This document shows positions 38,543-49,035 of a stretch of 64,000 nt of DNA, in pieces; position 1 is the first letter of the stretch; each line of letters opens with the position of its first letter. The stretch comes from Streptococcus himalayensis. GTDB taxonomy: Bacteria; Bacillota; Bacilli; Lactobacillales; Streptococcaceae. Both the position numbers and the translations under genes were made by a program. The stretch covers positions 1,941,501 to 2,005,500 of the forward strand of contig NZ_CP016953.1 in NCBI RefSeq assembly GCF_001708305.1, in the 5' to 3' direction. Under the pieces are notes generated by a model. That model worked only from the letters and a program-made list of their open reading frames with translations, searched no databases and was not told the DNA's origin.

Positions 38543-39649
38543 TTAATCGATAAATACTTGGTAAGAGGTATTGGTTTCAATAATATGAGCAGATTTTTCT
38601 AAATCTTCGCGATTTTTGAAAGTAATCTGCAAAATACCACTGATATCCTCACGGTTTTCTTCGTTGATATGAATATTGACCACAGATGTTCCACGCAAGA
38701 GCTCTAAAATCCCCAAAATTGCGTCTTCTTCGTCTGGCACATTGACAAATAAATCGTAAAAACTATCCACACCAGCTCGTTTATGGATATTCATTTCCTT
38801 ACGTTTGAGGCGACCATGGTTAAAAAAATTCCAAATTTGATCCCCATCTTCTTGGCGAATCAGCTCCGAAACCTTGTCCAATCGCAGCTTAAAATCCTCA
38901 ATTCTCTCCAAAATCTCTGCTGGGTTGGTCATCAAAATAGCGGTCCACATACCAGGCTCACTCTCAGCAATCCGCGTCATATCACGAAAGCCCCCTGCTG
39001 CAAATTGCTGAACCATTTCATGGTCTCTCGCATAATCAGCAGCCTGCTCCATGAGGCTAGAAGCCAGCACATGAGGAAAGTGACTGATTTGACCAGTCAC
39101 ACGATCATGCTCCTTGGCATCAATCTCGATAAAGCGAGCATGGAGACCTGATAGAATCTCTTTCAAGGTTGGAATCGTTTGATCAGTTGTCAAATTTGAA
39201 GGTGTGAAAATATAATAAGCATTCTCAAACAAATTGACATCTGCTGCACTCGCTCCTGACTTGTGGCTCCCTGCCATCGGATGTCCCCCGACAAAAGAAA
39301 TGCCTCTGTCAGTCAGGTAGTTTTCCGCAGCCTTTACAATTTCAAACTTGGTCGAGCCAGCATCTGTCACGATGACATCTTTCTTGAGAGGTATTCGTGA
39401 TAAATCCTGTAGAAAGGCAATGGTCTGCTGAATAGGGACGGCTAAGATAATCACATCCGCCTCTGGGGCAAGGGAGAGAAAGTCATCTGTGACCCTATCT
39501 ACCATCCCTTTTTCTAGGGCAATCCTGCGCGAATCCTCACCTCGATTATAACCCCAAATTTCAACATCTGGGTGGTCCCGCTTGATGCCCAGTGCAATGG
39601 ACGCTCCAATCAAACCCAAACCTGCAATATACACAACTCTTGTCTTCAC
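38543..39649 (-). CDS. tyrA: Prephenate dehydrogenase
   Basis: 368 aa. NAD-binding IAGLGLIGASIALGIKR, GGHPMAGSHKSG and QISHFPHVLASSLM; C-terminal ACT-type domain (TSVVNIHINEENREDISGILQITF). Makes 4-hydroxyphenylpyruvate for tyrosine. In the aroD-ylbF unit. Confidence 0.95.
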   Translation of the reverse strand: MKTRVVYIAGLGLIGASIALGIKRDHPDVEIWGYNRGEDSRRIALEKGMVDRVTDDFLSLAPEADVIILAVPIQQTIAFLQDLSRIPLKKDVIVTDAGSTKFEIVKAAENYLTDRGISFVGGHPMAGSHKSGASAADVNLFENAYYIFTPSNLTTDQTIPTLKEILSGLHARFIEIDAKEHDRVTGQISHFPHVLASSLMEQAADYARDHEMVQQFAAGGFRDMTRIAESEPGMWTAILMTNPAEILERIEDFKLRLDKVSELIRQEDGDQIWNFFNHGRLKRKEMNIHKRAGVDSFYDLFVNVPDEEDAILGILELLRGTSVVNIHINEENREDISGILQITFKNREDLEKSAHIIETNTSYQVFID

Positions 39650-39678
39650 ACATTCTCCTTCTTGGTCATAGCAAGCGA

Positions 39679-40845
39679 TTAAAAGCCTTTGACATAGGCA
39701 CGGTGATTGTCCACCGCTTCTTTTAATTCCTCCATATTATCAGAAGAGAATTTATCCAAGACTTCTGTGGCCAGAACTGTCGCAACCACGCTTTCCATCA
39801 CAACGCCAGCAGCTGGAAGAGCCGTAGGATCACTTCTCTCCACCGTTGCCTTATAGGGTTCATGGGTCTCAATATCCACACTCATCAAAGGCTTATACAA
39901 GGTCGGAATTGGCTTCATCACTCCCCTGACTACAATAGGCTGACCATTGGTCATACCACCTTCAAAGCCACCAAGATTATTGGTTCGGCGGGTAAAGCCC
40001 TCTTCCTCAGACCAGAGGATTTCGTCCATGACTTGACTTCCCTTGAGACGACCCGCTTCAAAGCCTATGCCAAATTCAACTCCTTTAAACGCATTGATGG
40101 AAACCACACCTTGGGCCAGCTTGGCATCTAATTTTCGGTCCCACTGCACAAAGGAGCCTAGACCCACAGGAACCCCACCTACAATGGTCTCAACAATTCC
40201 TCCGATTGTATCCCCATCTTTCTTAATCTGATCAATATAGGCCTTGATTTCCTCTTCCTTTTCAGGATTGACAATCGAAACTTCCGACTTGCGTGCTCGT
40301 GCTTTAATCTCCGCAACCGTTAGTCCATCAGGCACTTCCACGTCAATCCCTCCAAAAGTGACAATGTGGCTTGCCACATCCATGCCAAGTTCTTCTAGAA
40401 TTCGTTTGGCAACAGCCCCAACTGCGACACGCATGGTGGTTTCACGCGCACTCGAGCGCTCTAAGGAATTACGCAAATCAGAAAACCGATACTTCATGCC
40501 TCCGACCAGATCCGCATGCCCAGGACGCGGTTTAGTGATCTTTCGAAGACCTTTTTTCTTATCCTCCACATCTGCAACATTCATAATCTCCAACCATTTT
40601 TTGTGGTCCAGATTGGTGACATTTAGGGTGATCGGTCCTCCCATGGTCAAACCATGGCGGACACCCGCAGTAATCTCCACTTGATCACTTTCAATTTTCA
40701 TACGTTCACCACGACCATAGCCCCCTTGGCGTCGCTTTAATTCTGCATTGATATAGTCCGCTGTCAAGGGGAGACCAGCTGGAACTCCCTCAATAATCGC
40801 GGTCAGTCGCGGTCCATGCGACTCTCCTGCTGTCAAATATCTCAT
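39679..40845 (-). CDS. aroC: Chorismate synthase
   Basis: 388 aa. [58 protein letters not shown] and [12 protein letters not shown] are the FMN/EPSP-binding motifs. Converts EPSP to chorismate using reduced FMN. Confidence 0.96.
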   Translation of the reverse strand: MRYLTAGESHGPRLTAIIEGVPAGLPLTADYINAELKRRQGGYGRGERMKIESDQVEITAGVRHGLTMGGPITLNVTNLDHKKWLEIMNVADVEDKKKGLRKITKPRPGHADLVGGMKYRFSDLRNSLERSSARETTMRVAVGAVAKRILEELGMDVASHIVTFGGIDVEVPDGLTVAEIKARARKSEVSIVNPEKEEEIKAYIDQIKKDGDTIGGIVETIVGGVPVGLGSFVQWDRKLDAKLAQGVVSINAFKGVEFGIGFEAGRLKGSQVMDEILWSEEEGFTRRTNNLGGFEGGMTNGQPIVVRGVMKPIPTLYKPLMSVDIETHEPYKATVERSDPTALPAAGVVMESVVATVLATEVLDKFSSDNMEELKEAVDNHRAYVKGF

Positions 40846-40888
40846 CTCATCCTCCGCTTTTCTACTCTAAATCGTACAGAGCCATCCA

Positions 40889-41956
40889 TTATCGTTTCAA
40901 ATAGTCTTTCATCTCTGTTAGAGGAATTGGGTGAATCTGGGCTGTCCCAATTTCCGGAACCAAGACTAGCTGAATCACCTGACCTCTAGCTTTTTTATCA
41001 TGAAGAAGGGCTCGGTACAATTCCTCTTCCTGCCAAGAATCAGAAGCAACTGGCAAGCCGAATTTTTCACACATTTCAATGATCGCTTGCGTTAACCCTT
41101 CTTGGATAAGCCCTTTTTCTTCTGCTACACGCGAAATCTGTACCATTCCTATAGCCACGGCCTCGCCATGCATGATTTGACCATAACCAGCCGTTGCCTC
41201 AATCGCATGGCCGATGGTATGACCAAAGTTTAAATATAACCGCACGCCATTGTCAAGTTCATCTTCGACCACTACCTTACGCTTCACATCACAAGAATGA
41301 TAGATAATGCTCTCCGCATGCTCATAAATGGATTCTAGGCTGCCATCCATTTCCTTTAATTCTTGCCAGAGTTCCTGATCTGCAATCAAGCCGTACTTGA
41401 CCACTTCACCCATCCCCTCAATCAATTCACGTTTGCCAAGGGTTTTTAAGGTCTCAGGGTCAATCAATACCCCGTCTGGTTGGGCAAAGGTGCCCACCAT
41501 ATTTTTCGCGAAGGGTGTATTGACACCTGTCTTGCCCCCAATCGAAGAATCTACCTGCGCTGTCAAGCTCGTAGCAATCTGCACAAAATGAATACCTCGC
41601 ATATAGGTTGACGCGACAAAGCCAGCTAAATCACCGACCACACCGCCACCAAGGGCTACAATCCCATCACTTCGCGTCATACCAACCTTGACCAAAAACT
41701 CATAGACTTTATTGACTGTCTTTAGGTTCTTACTGGCTTCACCCTCTAAAAAATCAAAAACATAGGTTTCAAAACCAGCATCTTCTAGGCTTAATTTGAC
41801 CTTTTCTGCATACAGACTTGCTACATGATTATCTGTGACAATGACTACTTTCTGTGCTGACCACAGACCAGCTAGCCATGAGCCTGCTCGTCTCAAACTC
41901 CCCTTTTCAATAACAATATCATAGGGATGATGGGGTAGATCGACTGTTAATTTCAT
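40889..41956 (-). CDS. aroB: 3-dehydroquinate synthase
   Basis: 355 aa. [14 protein letters not shown] (NAD), [21 protein letters not shown] and [11 protein letters not shown] (metal His). Makes 3-dehydroquinate from DAHP; no DAHP synthase gene is in the window. Confidence 0.96.
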   Translation of the reverse strand: MKLTVDLPHHPYDIVIEKGSLRRAGSWLAGLWSAQKVVIVTDNHVASLYAEKVKLSLEDAGFETYVFDFLEGEASKNLKTVNKVYEFLVKVGMTRSDGIVALGGGVVGDLAGFVASTYMRGIHFVQIATSLTAQVDSSIGGKTGVNTPFAKNMVGTFAQPDGVLIDPETLKTLGKRELIEGMGEVVKYGLIADQELWQELKEMDGSLESIYEHAESIIYHSCDVKRKVVVEDELDNGVRLYLNFGHTIGHAIEATAGYGQIMHGEAVAIGMVQISRVAEEKGLIQEGLTQAIIEMCEKFGLPVASDSWQEEELYRALLHDKKARGQVIQLVLVPEIGTAQIHPIPLTEMKDYLKR

Positions 41957-41965
41957 CTCATTCTC

Positions 41966-42820
41966 CTATCTATAACGTTCTTCTAGTAACTGCCAAATCT
42001 CTTTTGTTGGCATCGCTTTTCCTGTCCATAACTCAAAAGCACTCGCTGCTTGGTAAAGAAGCATACCAAGACCGTTGACCGTTTGATTTCCTTGCTGCTT
42101 TGCCCAGCCTAAAAAGGGAGTTTCAAAGGGTTGGTAAATCACATCTGCAACGAGTGTTTCTTTCCTTAAAGCTAGAGAGCTAGAAAGGGGGAGAGATTGC
42201 CCATCCATTCCTAGACTGGTGCTATTGACCAATAAATCCGTCTCAAGAAGCTTCTTTTGTAAGAGCGACTCGTCCTCCAAAGGGTAAACAGAAATCTTTA
42301 CCCCTGTCTCATCTGCTATTAGCTGAACAGCTTTTTTCACACGGTCCAAAGAAGCTGTTCGAGTGAAAATCACAATTTGTTTCGCCTGTCGCAGGGCTGC
42401 TTCTGCAATGATTGCCATCCCTGCTCCCCCTGCTCCCAGAATGAGCATGGTTTGTCCTTGGATAGAAAAAGAGGGCAGGCTTCTAAAAAAGCCCTGTCCA
42501 TCTGTATTGTATCCCAACAAACGTCCTTCTTGATAGACCACTGTATTGACCGCCCCAATCAACCGAGCGGCTGGTGTCACTTCATCCAAATACGGAATCA
42601 CCGCCTGCTTGTAAGGCATGGAAAGATTGATTCCAAACATGTCATAACGCTTGATATTTTGCACTGTTTCTGCCAAATCTTTCTCATCAATCTCCCACGC
42701 CACATAGGCCCCATTGACCTGGGTTGCCTGAAAGGCATGATTATGGATAAAAGGTGAAATGCTATGCTTAATCGGCTTTGCAACTACGGCAGCTAAACGG
42801 GTGTAGCCATCAATCCGCAT
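41966..42820 (-). CDS. aroE: Shikimate dehydrogenase
   Basis: 284 aa. [18 protein letters not shown] (catalytic Lys), [14 protein letters not shown] and [15 protein letters not shown]-dependent reduction of 3-dehydroshikimate. Overlaps aroD by 11 nt. Confidence 0.95.
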   Translation of the reverse strand: MRIDGYTRLAAVVAKPIKHSISPFIHNHAFQATQVNGAYVAWEIDEKDLAETVQNIKRYDMFGINLSMPYKQAVIPYLDEVTPAARLIGAVNTVVYQEGRLLGYNTDGQGFFRSLPSFSIQGQTMLILGAGGAGMAIIAEAALRQAKQIVIFTRTASLDRVKKAVQLIADETGVKISVYPLEDESLLQKKLLETDLLVNSTSLGMDGQSLPLSSSLALRKETLVADVIYQPFETPFLGWAKQQGNQTVNGLGMLLYQAASAFELWTGKAMPTKEIWQLLEERYR

Positions 42821-43487
42821 CTAAAATCTCCCGAATCCGCTTCATACTCTGAAGAGAAATCTGCCCAGGGGCACTCCCCTCGTCAATGCTTGCAAACGAC
42901 CAACTAGAGCCTGTCACATCTGCTGCAATCCGTGAAATCTTCCCAATTGTTCCCATGGAAATACTCACAAATTCTTGTTCTGGATTGAGCGTTTTAAAGC
43001 CACGGGTATAATTCATCAAGTCCAGCACATCCTGTTCGTGACGTGCCATAACCGAAACCTTCACCACCTTGGGCGTTAAACTCGTCAATTCTGACAAAAT
43101 TTCCATCATGTTTTCTGGTGTTTTTTCAACATTATGATAGCTGAGCACCAGATTTGGAAACTCTAACATTTGTTCAAACGCTTCCTTATGCGAAAAATAC
43201 TCAAAATCAATGTAATCTGGCTGATAAAGACTCGAAACTTCCTTGATAATAGAAACGTATTCCTCATCAGAAAGAGCAATTTCTCCTCCTTCTGCCTGTG
43301 TTCGCAAGGTAAAAATCAACTCGCGTCCAGCAAACTTTTCAAAAATAGCAGGTGCTACCCTTAAAATCTCCCCTTTGGGCAGAAAATCAGCTCGCCATTC
43401 GATGATATCTGCATCTTCATAGCGCGATTGATCAATCTTTTCAGCCTCTTCTAAACTGCGAGGCATGACTGACACGACTAATTTCAT
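42810..43487 (-). CDS. aroD: 3-dehydroquinate dehydratase, type I
   Basis: 225 aa. [28 protein letters not shown] (catalytic His) and [10 protein letters not shown] (Schiff-base Lys). Overlaps the methyltransferase gene upstream by 4 nt and aroE downstream. Confidence 0.95.
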   Translation of the reverse strand: MKLVVSVMPRSLEEAEKIDQSRYEDADIIEWRADFLPKGEILRVAPAIFEKFAGRELIFTLRTQAEGGEIALSDEEYVSIIKEVSSLYQPDYIDFEYFSHKEAFEQMLEFPNLVLSYHNVEKTPENMMEILSELTSLTPKVVKVSVMARHEQDVLDLMNYTRGFKTLNPEQEFVSISMGTIGKISRIAADVTGSSWSFASIDEGSAPGQISLQSMKRIREILDAD

Positions 43488-44647
43488 TTATCCACCTTAA
43501 TTGTAAATACCTTTAGGTAATTACTACTTTCATCTTTTTTATTATAGGCAAAATCTGCCGGCAAACCATATTCAGAAAGATACTGGTGCTTGGTCTTACC
43601 AAACCCTTTTTCAAGTTCTTCCTTAAATCGTCTCCGTGAGAGATTGGCTGCATTGGTACTAGCAATAAGGATACCATCTGGCTCTAAAATCTCCAGTGCT
43701 TCTGCAATCAATTTATGGTAATCCTTGGCTACGGAAAAAATCCGCTTTTTATTTCGAGCAAAACTTGGTGGGTCAAGGACGATTACATCATAGGATAAGC
43801 CGTGCCGTTTGGCGTATTTGAAATAGTCAAACACATCCATGACAACTAAGCGGTGCTGATCCATCCTAAAGCCATTGGCTAGAAAATGAGCTTCTGACAA
43901 TTCGCGACTGCGTTTTGCCAAATCAACTGAAGTCGTTGCAACAGCTCCCCCCATGGCTGCGGCAACTGAAAAGGCTGCCGTGTAGGAAAAGAGATTAAGC
44001 AGAGATTTCCCAGCTGCAAGGCCATCAACCAGACTTCCTCGAACCTCGTGCTGGTCTAGAAAAATCCCCGTCATCAAGCCATCGTTGAGAAAGACTTGAT
44101 AGGAAACACCATTTTCAAGAACTAGAAAAGGCTCCTCCTGCTTTTGCCCATACAAGTGAGCGGACTCCTGCTCAAGCCCCTTAAAGCGAATCTTTTCGTA
44201 AGCTCCCAAAACTTCTGGATAAACCTGTTTAAAAGCAGCAGTCATCACTTCTTTCAACTGATAAACATAGGCATTATACCAAGAAAAGACAGCATAATCT
44301 CCGTAACAATCAATCGTAACACCACCAAAGCCATCTCCTTCTTGATTGAAAAGACGATAAGCCGTTGTACGATTATCTAGCGCATAAGCCGTTCGCTTGG
44401 CTTTTGCTTGCTGGAATATCCTTTGAAAAAATACCTGATCAAACTGAACCGTCTCCTCCGTCACAAACCATCCAATTCCCTTGTTTTGAGGGGATAGATA
44501 GCCTGTCCCTAGAAAATTTCCCTTGCGGCTATAAAAGGCAACGGCCTGGTTGTCCAAGTCTAGCTGTGGAAAATCATCCTTTTCCAAAATCCATCTGCCT
44601 CGTTTGAGCTTATCTTCTACCGAAGAATGAAGAATCACTTGTTTCAT
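43484..44647 (-). CDS. RlmI-like class I SAM rRNA methyltransferase
   Basis: 387 aa. N-terminal PUA-like domain ([24 protein letters not shown]), then SAM domain with [43 protein letters not shown] and [13 protein letters not shown]. Predicted 23S rRNA cytosine-5 methyltransferase. First gene of the aroD unit; its start codon follows a -10 box by only 6 nt. Confidence 0.88.
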   Translation of the reverse strand: MKQVILHSSVEDKLKRGRWILEKDDFPQLDLDNQAVAFYSRKGNFLGTGYLSPQNKGIGWFVTEETVQFDQVFFQRIFQQAKAKRTAYALDNRTTAYRLFNQEGDGFGGVTIDCYGDYAVFSWYNAYVYQLKEVMTAAFKQVYPEVLGAYEKIRFKGLEQESAHLYGQKQEEPFLVLENGVSYQVFLNDGLMTGIFLDQHEVRGSLVDGLAAGKSLLNLFSYTAAFSVAAAMGGAVATTSVDLAKRSRELSEAHFLANGFRMDQHRLVVMDVFDYFKYAKRHGLSYDVIVLDPPSFARNKKRIFSVAKDYHKLIAEALEILEPDGILIASTNAANLSRRRFKEELEKGFGKTKHQYLSEYGLPADFAYNKKDESSNYLKVFTIKVDK

Positions 44648-44653
44648 ACAGCT

Positions 44654-44682
44654 ATTATACCAAATTTTGTGAATTTTCTCAA
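44654..44682 (-). promoter_or_regulatory. Promoter of the aroD operon, predicted leaderless start
   Basis: Minus strand TTGAGA, 17-bp spacer ending TTTGG, TATAAT (extended -10), then AGCTGT and ATG. The expected +1 is the A of the start codon, and no Shine-Dalgarno is possible. Confidence 0.75.
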
Positions 44683-44822
44683 AAGAATATCTAATTATAG
44701 ACGTAAAATATCACAAACTTTACTATTCTGGGTTTTTCACCTTAAATACAGAAGATTTTTTGAAAGTATGATATACTGGAAATGATGAAAATTTTAGGAA
44801 ATAAGACAAGGAAGTACATATT

Positions 44823-47024
44823 GTGAAAAAAACAGTTCGAACGATGCTCCGTTTCATGAGCACTCGACTAGGTTTTGTCTTAACCTTGCTCAGCCTGTAC
44901 TGGCTGAAGACCATGTGGGCTTATACAGTGGATTTCGATTTAGATATTAAGGGACTTTACCAAGTCTTTCTAGCCATCATCAATCCTATTCCTCTGGGAT
45001 TGCTCTTGATTGGTCTAGCTCTTTATGTCAAACGGACCAAACTTTTTTATGGACTAAGCATTGGAATTTACCTCATTCTCTTTGCCTGGCTGGTTTCAAA
45101 TGCCATCTATTATCGAGAATTCAGTGATTTTGTCACGGTCAATACCATGCTAGCTTCTAGCAGCGTCTCAGCAGGGCTAGGAGAAGCAGCTTTAGAGCTC
45201 TTTCGGCCATGGGATTTGGTCTACATCATGGATTTTCCCATCTTAATCTTCTTGCTCTATAAAAAATACATTCGCTTAGACGAGCGGATCTTTAACACAC
45301 GGGCAAGTTTTGCTGTGACCGCCCTATCAAGCATGCTCTTTTCGGCTAATCTCTTTCTAGCAGAAATTGATCGACCAGAGCTCTTGACACGTGGATTTTC
45401 CAACTACTATGTTGTGCGTGCCCTTGGCCTTCCAGCCTTTCTCGGCTACAGTGGCAATCAAACCTATAGTGCCAATAAAGAACGCTCCAAGGCCAGTGCA
45501 GAGGATTTACAGCCAGTTGAAGAATATATTGCTAGCCACCATGCCAAGCCAAATCCTGAGTATTACGGCATTGCCAAGGGACGCAACGTCATTTACATTC
45601 ACTTGGAAAGTTTCCAGCAATTTTTGATTGATTATAAATTAGTCTCAGATGGCAAGGAGTATGAAGTCACTCCATTTCTCAACTCCCTTTATCATTCTAA
45701 TTCGACCTTTGCCTTTCCAAATGTCTTTAACCAAGTAAAGGCTGGAAAGACTTCGGACGCAGAAACCATGATAGAAACGGGATTGTTTGGTCTTAACCAA
45801 GGCTCCTTTATGGTCAACTATGGAGGAACCAATACCCAGCAGGCAGCCCCATTTATCCTATCTCAGCAAGGTTATCAATCCAGTGCTGTCTTTCATGGAA
45901 ATGCTGGAAGCTTTTGGAATCGCAACACTACTTATAAACAGTGGGGTTACCATTATTTCTTTGACTCATCTTACTTCACCAAGCAAGATGAAACCAATTC
46001 TTTCCAATACGGGCTGAATGATAAGATTATGTTCAAGGATTCCATCAAGTATCTTGAGAGGATGCAACAACCCTTCTACGCCAAATTTATTACGGTATCC
46101 AATCACTATCCCTATACAACAAGTCTGATTGGCGATGAGGTTGGATTTCCCTTAGCAGATACCAAAGATGAGACAATCAATGGTTACTTTGCAACGGCAA
46201 ACTACTTGGATGCGGCAGTCAAATCTTTCTTTGATTACCTCAAGGCTGCGGGACTCTATGATAATTCTGTGATTGTCCTCTACGGGGATCACTACGGCAT
46301 TTCTAATTCCAGAAATCCTGCCCTAGCCCCTCTCATTGACAAAAATTCAGAAACCTGGTCTAGCTATGACAATGCCATGCTGCAACGAATTCCTTATATG
46401 GTCGTGGTCCCAGGAACGGATAAAGGAAAAATCATTCCAACCTACGGCGGCGAGATTGATATGCTGCCAACCTTGGAACATCTCTTGGGGATTGACTCTA
46501 GCAAGTATCTACAAGTCGGACAAGATTTACTCTCAGATGAGCACCAGCAAATTGTCGCTTTTCGTTCTTCCAATTATTTTGTCACTCCCAAATATACGAG
46601 TTATAGCGGTCGAACTTACTATACTGAAACTGGAGAGGAAATTACACTTCCTGACGAATCCACCAAGGCTGAATTGGACAAAATTCGCGAAGCGGCAAAT
46701 ACCCAGCTCAAGATGAGCGATGCAATTCAGACTGGGGATCTGCTTCGTTTCTATACTGCTGATGGACTAGGACGAGTCGATGCCAGCCAATTTTCTTACA
46801 ATCATTCGATGAAGGCCTTGAAAAAAATTGAAGAAGAAAGAGGAGAGCAATCCACCAGCCTTTATAGCAAGCGTGGAAAACAGTCTTCTATTGACCTCTT
46901 TCATTCACCCACCTACAAGGCGCTACATCCCGAACAATTCGCTCCAGCACCAAGTAGCGATAACTCCTCGCTAGATGATGCTAACTCATCAGAAAACTCA
47001 AGTTCATCCAACGCTAGCCCTTAA
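44823..47024 (+). CDS. LTA synthase family sulfatase/phosphoglycerol transferase
   Basis: 733 aa, GTG start with AAGGAAG 8 nt upstream. Five N-terminal membrane helices (~15-195), then an extracellular sulfatase-fold domain: VIYIHLESFQQFLID (metal), GKTSDAETMIETGLFGLNQG (catalytic Thr), AKFITVSNHYPY, LYGDHYGIS. The ~30-residue Ser/Asn-rich tail is unusual. It likely polymerises glycerol phosphate for lipoteichoic-type polymers; whether it is the main LtaS is unsure. Confidence 0.88.
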   Translation: MKKTVRTMLRFMSTRLGFVLTLLSLYWLKTMWAYTVDFDLDIKGLYQVFLAIINPIPLGLLLIGLALYVKRTKLFYGLSIGIYLILFAWLVSNAIYYREFSDFVTVNTMLASSSVSAGLGEAALELFRPWDLVYIMDFPILIFLLYKKYIRLDERIFNTRASFAVTALSSMLFSANLFLAEIDRPELLTRGFSNYYVVRALGLPAFLGYSGNQTYSANKERSKASAEDLQPVEEYIASHHAKPNPEYYGIAKGRNVIYIHLESFQQFLIDYKLVSDGKEYEVTPFLNSLYHSNSTFAFPNVFNQVKAGKTSDAETMIETGLFGLNQGSFMVNYGGTNTQQAAPFILSQQGYQSSAVFHGNAGSFWNRNTTYKQWGYHYFFDSSYFTKQDETNSFQYGLNDKIMFKDSIKYLERMQQPFYAKFITVSNHYPYTTSLIGDEVGFPLADTKDETINGYFATANYLDAAVKSFFDYLKAAGLYDNSVIVLYGDHYGISNSRNPALAPLIDKNSETWSSYDNAMLQRIPYMVVVPGTDKGKIIPTYGGEIDMLPTLEHLLGIDSSKYLQVGQDLLSDEHQQIVAFRSSNYFVTPKYTSYSGRTYYTETGEEITLPDESTKAELDKIREAANTQLKMSDAIQTGDLLRFYTADGLGRVDASQFSYNHSMKALKKIEEERGEQSTSLYSKRGKQSSIDLFHSPTYKALHPEQFAPAPSSDNSSLDDANSSENSSSSNASP

Positions 47025-47058
47025 AGAGAAAGACTAGTTAAAAACCTTTAAAATAGTA

Positions 47059-47108
47059 AAAACGCATCCAATCAAACTCTCCAAGACGCTGATTGTATGC
47101 GTTTTTTT
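47059..47108 (+). terminator. Terminator of the LTA synthase family gene
   Basis: AAAACGCATCCAATCA (47059-47074) pairs with TGATTGTATGCGTTTT (47090-47105), then more T. The 47109-47320 stretch beyond holds no gene that I can support. Confidence 0.85.
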
Positions 47109-47320
47109 ACGCTGAACTGTTATCTTTTTTAATAACCTTTGCATTTTATCCTCAATGAAAATCACAGTTATCATTTTGACTAGCTTCTTAGGTGGCTCAA
47201 GCATCAATGAGCTATTTTATTACTCTTCTATTCATCTATTAAAAGCTTGACTTATACTCGTCAAAAATCACTCTCCAGCAACTAGGCAAGACTGCATCGG
47301 AATTACTTTCTACGGATAGC

Positions 47321-47373
47321 AAAAAACAAGGGAGATAGCAGATTTCATAAATCGCTAGCTCCCTTGTTTTTTT
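47321..47373 (-). terminator. Terminator of the ABC-F gene
   Basis: ACAAGGGAG.TAGC and GCTAGCTCCCTTGT with A/T runs on both sides; overlaps the stop codon of the ABC-F gene. Confidence 0.8.
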
Positions 47374-48910
47374 ATAATTGATTAAAATCCCAAATTTGAT
47401 CCATCCAGCCTTCATAGAAGTCAGGTTCATGACAAACCATGAGAATACTTCCCTTGAATTCCTTCAAGGCCCGTTTTAGTTCCTCCTTGGCATCCACATC
47501 CAAGTGATTCGTTGGTTCGTCAAGCACTAAAACATTGGTTTCTCGATTCATCAAGAGACACAGACGAACCTTGGCTTGTTCTCCTCCAGATAAGACTTGA
47601 ATTTGACTTTCGATATGCTTTGAGGTCAACCCACAGCGAGCAAGTGCCGCACGCACTTCTGCTTGATTGAGTGCTGGAAAGGCATTCCAGACAGCTTCAA
47701 GTGGCGTTTGGCGGTTGCCACCTTCCACTTCCTGCTCAAAATACCCCAACTCCAGATAGTCTCCTCGCTCCACTTCCCCTGCAATGGCAGGAATAATTCC
47801 CAGTAAACTCTTTAACAAGGTTGTCTTTCCAATCCCGTTAGCTCCGATGATGGCCACCTTTTGATTGCGCTCAAAGGTCAGATTGAGCGGTTTTGTCAAA
47901 GGTCTATCATACCCAATCTGCAAGTCCTTGGCTTGGAAGATGAAACGCCCTGGTGTCCGTGCCACTTTAAACTCAAAGGAGGGTTTCGGCTTTTCTGCCT
48001 GTAGCTCAATGACATCCATCTTGTCCAACTTCTTCTGACGTGACATGGCCATATTTCGTGTTGCAACGCGGGCCTTATTGCGATTGACAAAATCCTTTAA
48101 ATCTGCAATTTCCTTTTGCTGACGCTCATAAGCTGCCTCTAATTGCGCCTTTTTCATGGCATAGACTTCTTGGAATTGGTAGTAGTCCCCTGTATAGCGT
48201 GTCAGATGGAGATTTTCCACGTGATACACAATGTTAATCACATCATTCAAGAAAGGAATATCATGGGAAATGAGGACAAAGGCATTTTCATAATGTTGCA
48301 AATAACGCTTGAGCCAATCAATATGCTCTGCATCCAAATAGTTGGTCGGCTCATCTAGCAACAAAATATCAGGTTTTTCAAGAAGAAGCTTGGTCAGCAA
48401 TACCTTGGTCCGTTGCCCTCCACTGAGCGAAGTCACATCCGTATCCATTCCAAAATCCATGACACCCAGAGCACGGGCCACTTCATCAATCTTGGCATCC
48501 AAGGTATAAAAATCCCGACTTTCCAAGCGATCTTGCAATTCTCCAACTTCTTCCATGAGGGCATCTATATCGGCATTTTCATCAGCCATAGACAAATAGA
48601 TTTCATTAATCCGCTCTTCTGTCTTAAACAACTCATCAAAAGCCGTCCGCAAGACATCCCGAACAGATTGCCCCTCCTCCAGAACAGAATGCTGATCCAA
48701 ATAACCAACTGTCACATAGCGTGCCCACTCGACCTTGCCTTCATCCGGCTGGCGTTGACCTGTGACAATGCTCATAAAGGTGGATTTCCCTTCTCCATTT
48801 GCCCCTACGAGACCAATATGCTCTCCTTTTAATAGGCGAAAGGATACATCTTCAAAAATGGCACGATCTCCAAAACCGTGGCTCAAATTCTTTACTTCTA
48901 AAATACTCAT
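47372..48910 (-). CDS. ABC-F family ATPase
   Basis: 512 aa from MSILEVKNLSHGFG (GAGGAAG before it; the ATG at 48922 overlaps that site). Two ABC domains with VGANGEGKST and IGANGIGKTT Walker A, LSGGQRTKV and LSGGEQAKV signatures, LLLDEPTNYLD and LVLDEPTNHLD Walker B, and no membrane helices. ABC-F proteins act at the ribosome E site; a resistance role cannot be told from sequence alone. Confidence 0.92.
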   Translation of the reverse strand: MSILEVKNLSHGFGDRAIFEDVSFRLLKGEHIGLVGANGEGKSTFMSIVTGQRQPDEGKVEWARYVTVGYLDQHSVLEEGQSVRDVLRTAFDELFKTEERINEIYLSMADENADIDALMEEVGELQDRLESRDFYTLDAKIDEVARALGVMDFGMDTDVTSLSGGQRTKVLLTKLLLEKPDILLLDEPTNYLDAEHIDWLKRYLQHYENAFVLISHDIPFLNDVINIVYHVENLHLTRYTGDYYQFQEVYAMKKAQLEAAYERQQKEIADLKDFVNRNKARVATRNMAMSRQKKLDKMDVIELQAEKPKPSFEFKVARTPGRFIFQAKDLQIGYDRPLTKPLNLTFERNQKVAIIGANGIGKTTLLKSLLGIIPAIAGEVERGDYLELGYFEQEVEGGNRQTPLEAVWNAFPALNQAEVRAALARCGLTSKHIESQIQVLSGGEQAKVRLCLLMNRETNVLVLDEPTNHLDVDAKEELKRALKEFKGSILMVCHEPDFYEGWMDQIWDFNQL

Positions 48911-48972
48911 GTGCTTCCTCATTCCTGCTTTTCTTTTGACATTATATCATCTTCTATGACTATTTGACAACT

Positions 48973-49000
48973 AGAAAAAGAGTAGCACTCCTGCCACTCT
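48973..49000 (-). terminator. Terminator of the adhesin gene
   Basis: Minus strand AGAGTGGCA-GGAG-TGCTACTCT followed by TTTT. Confidence 0.8.
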
Positions 49001-49035
49001 ATCTTCTAAAACTTTTCTTGCAAAGACTCATTGCC

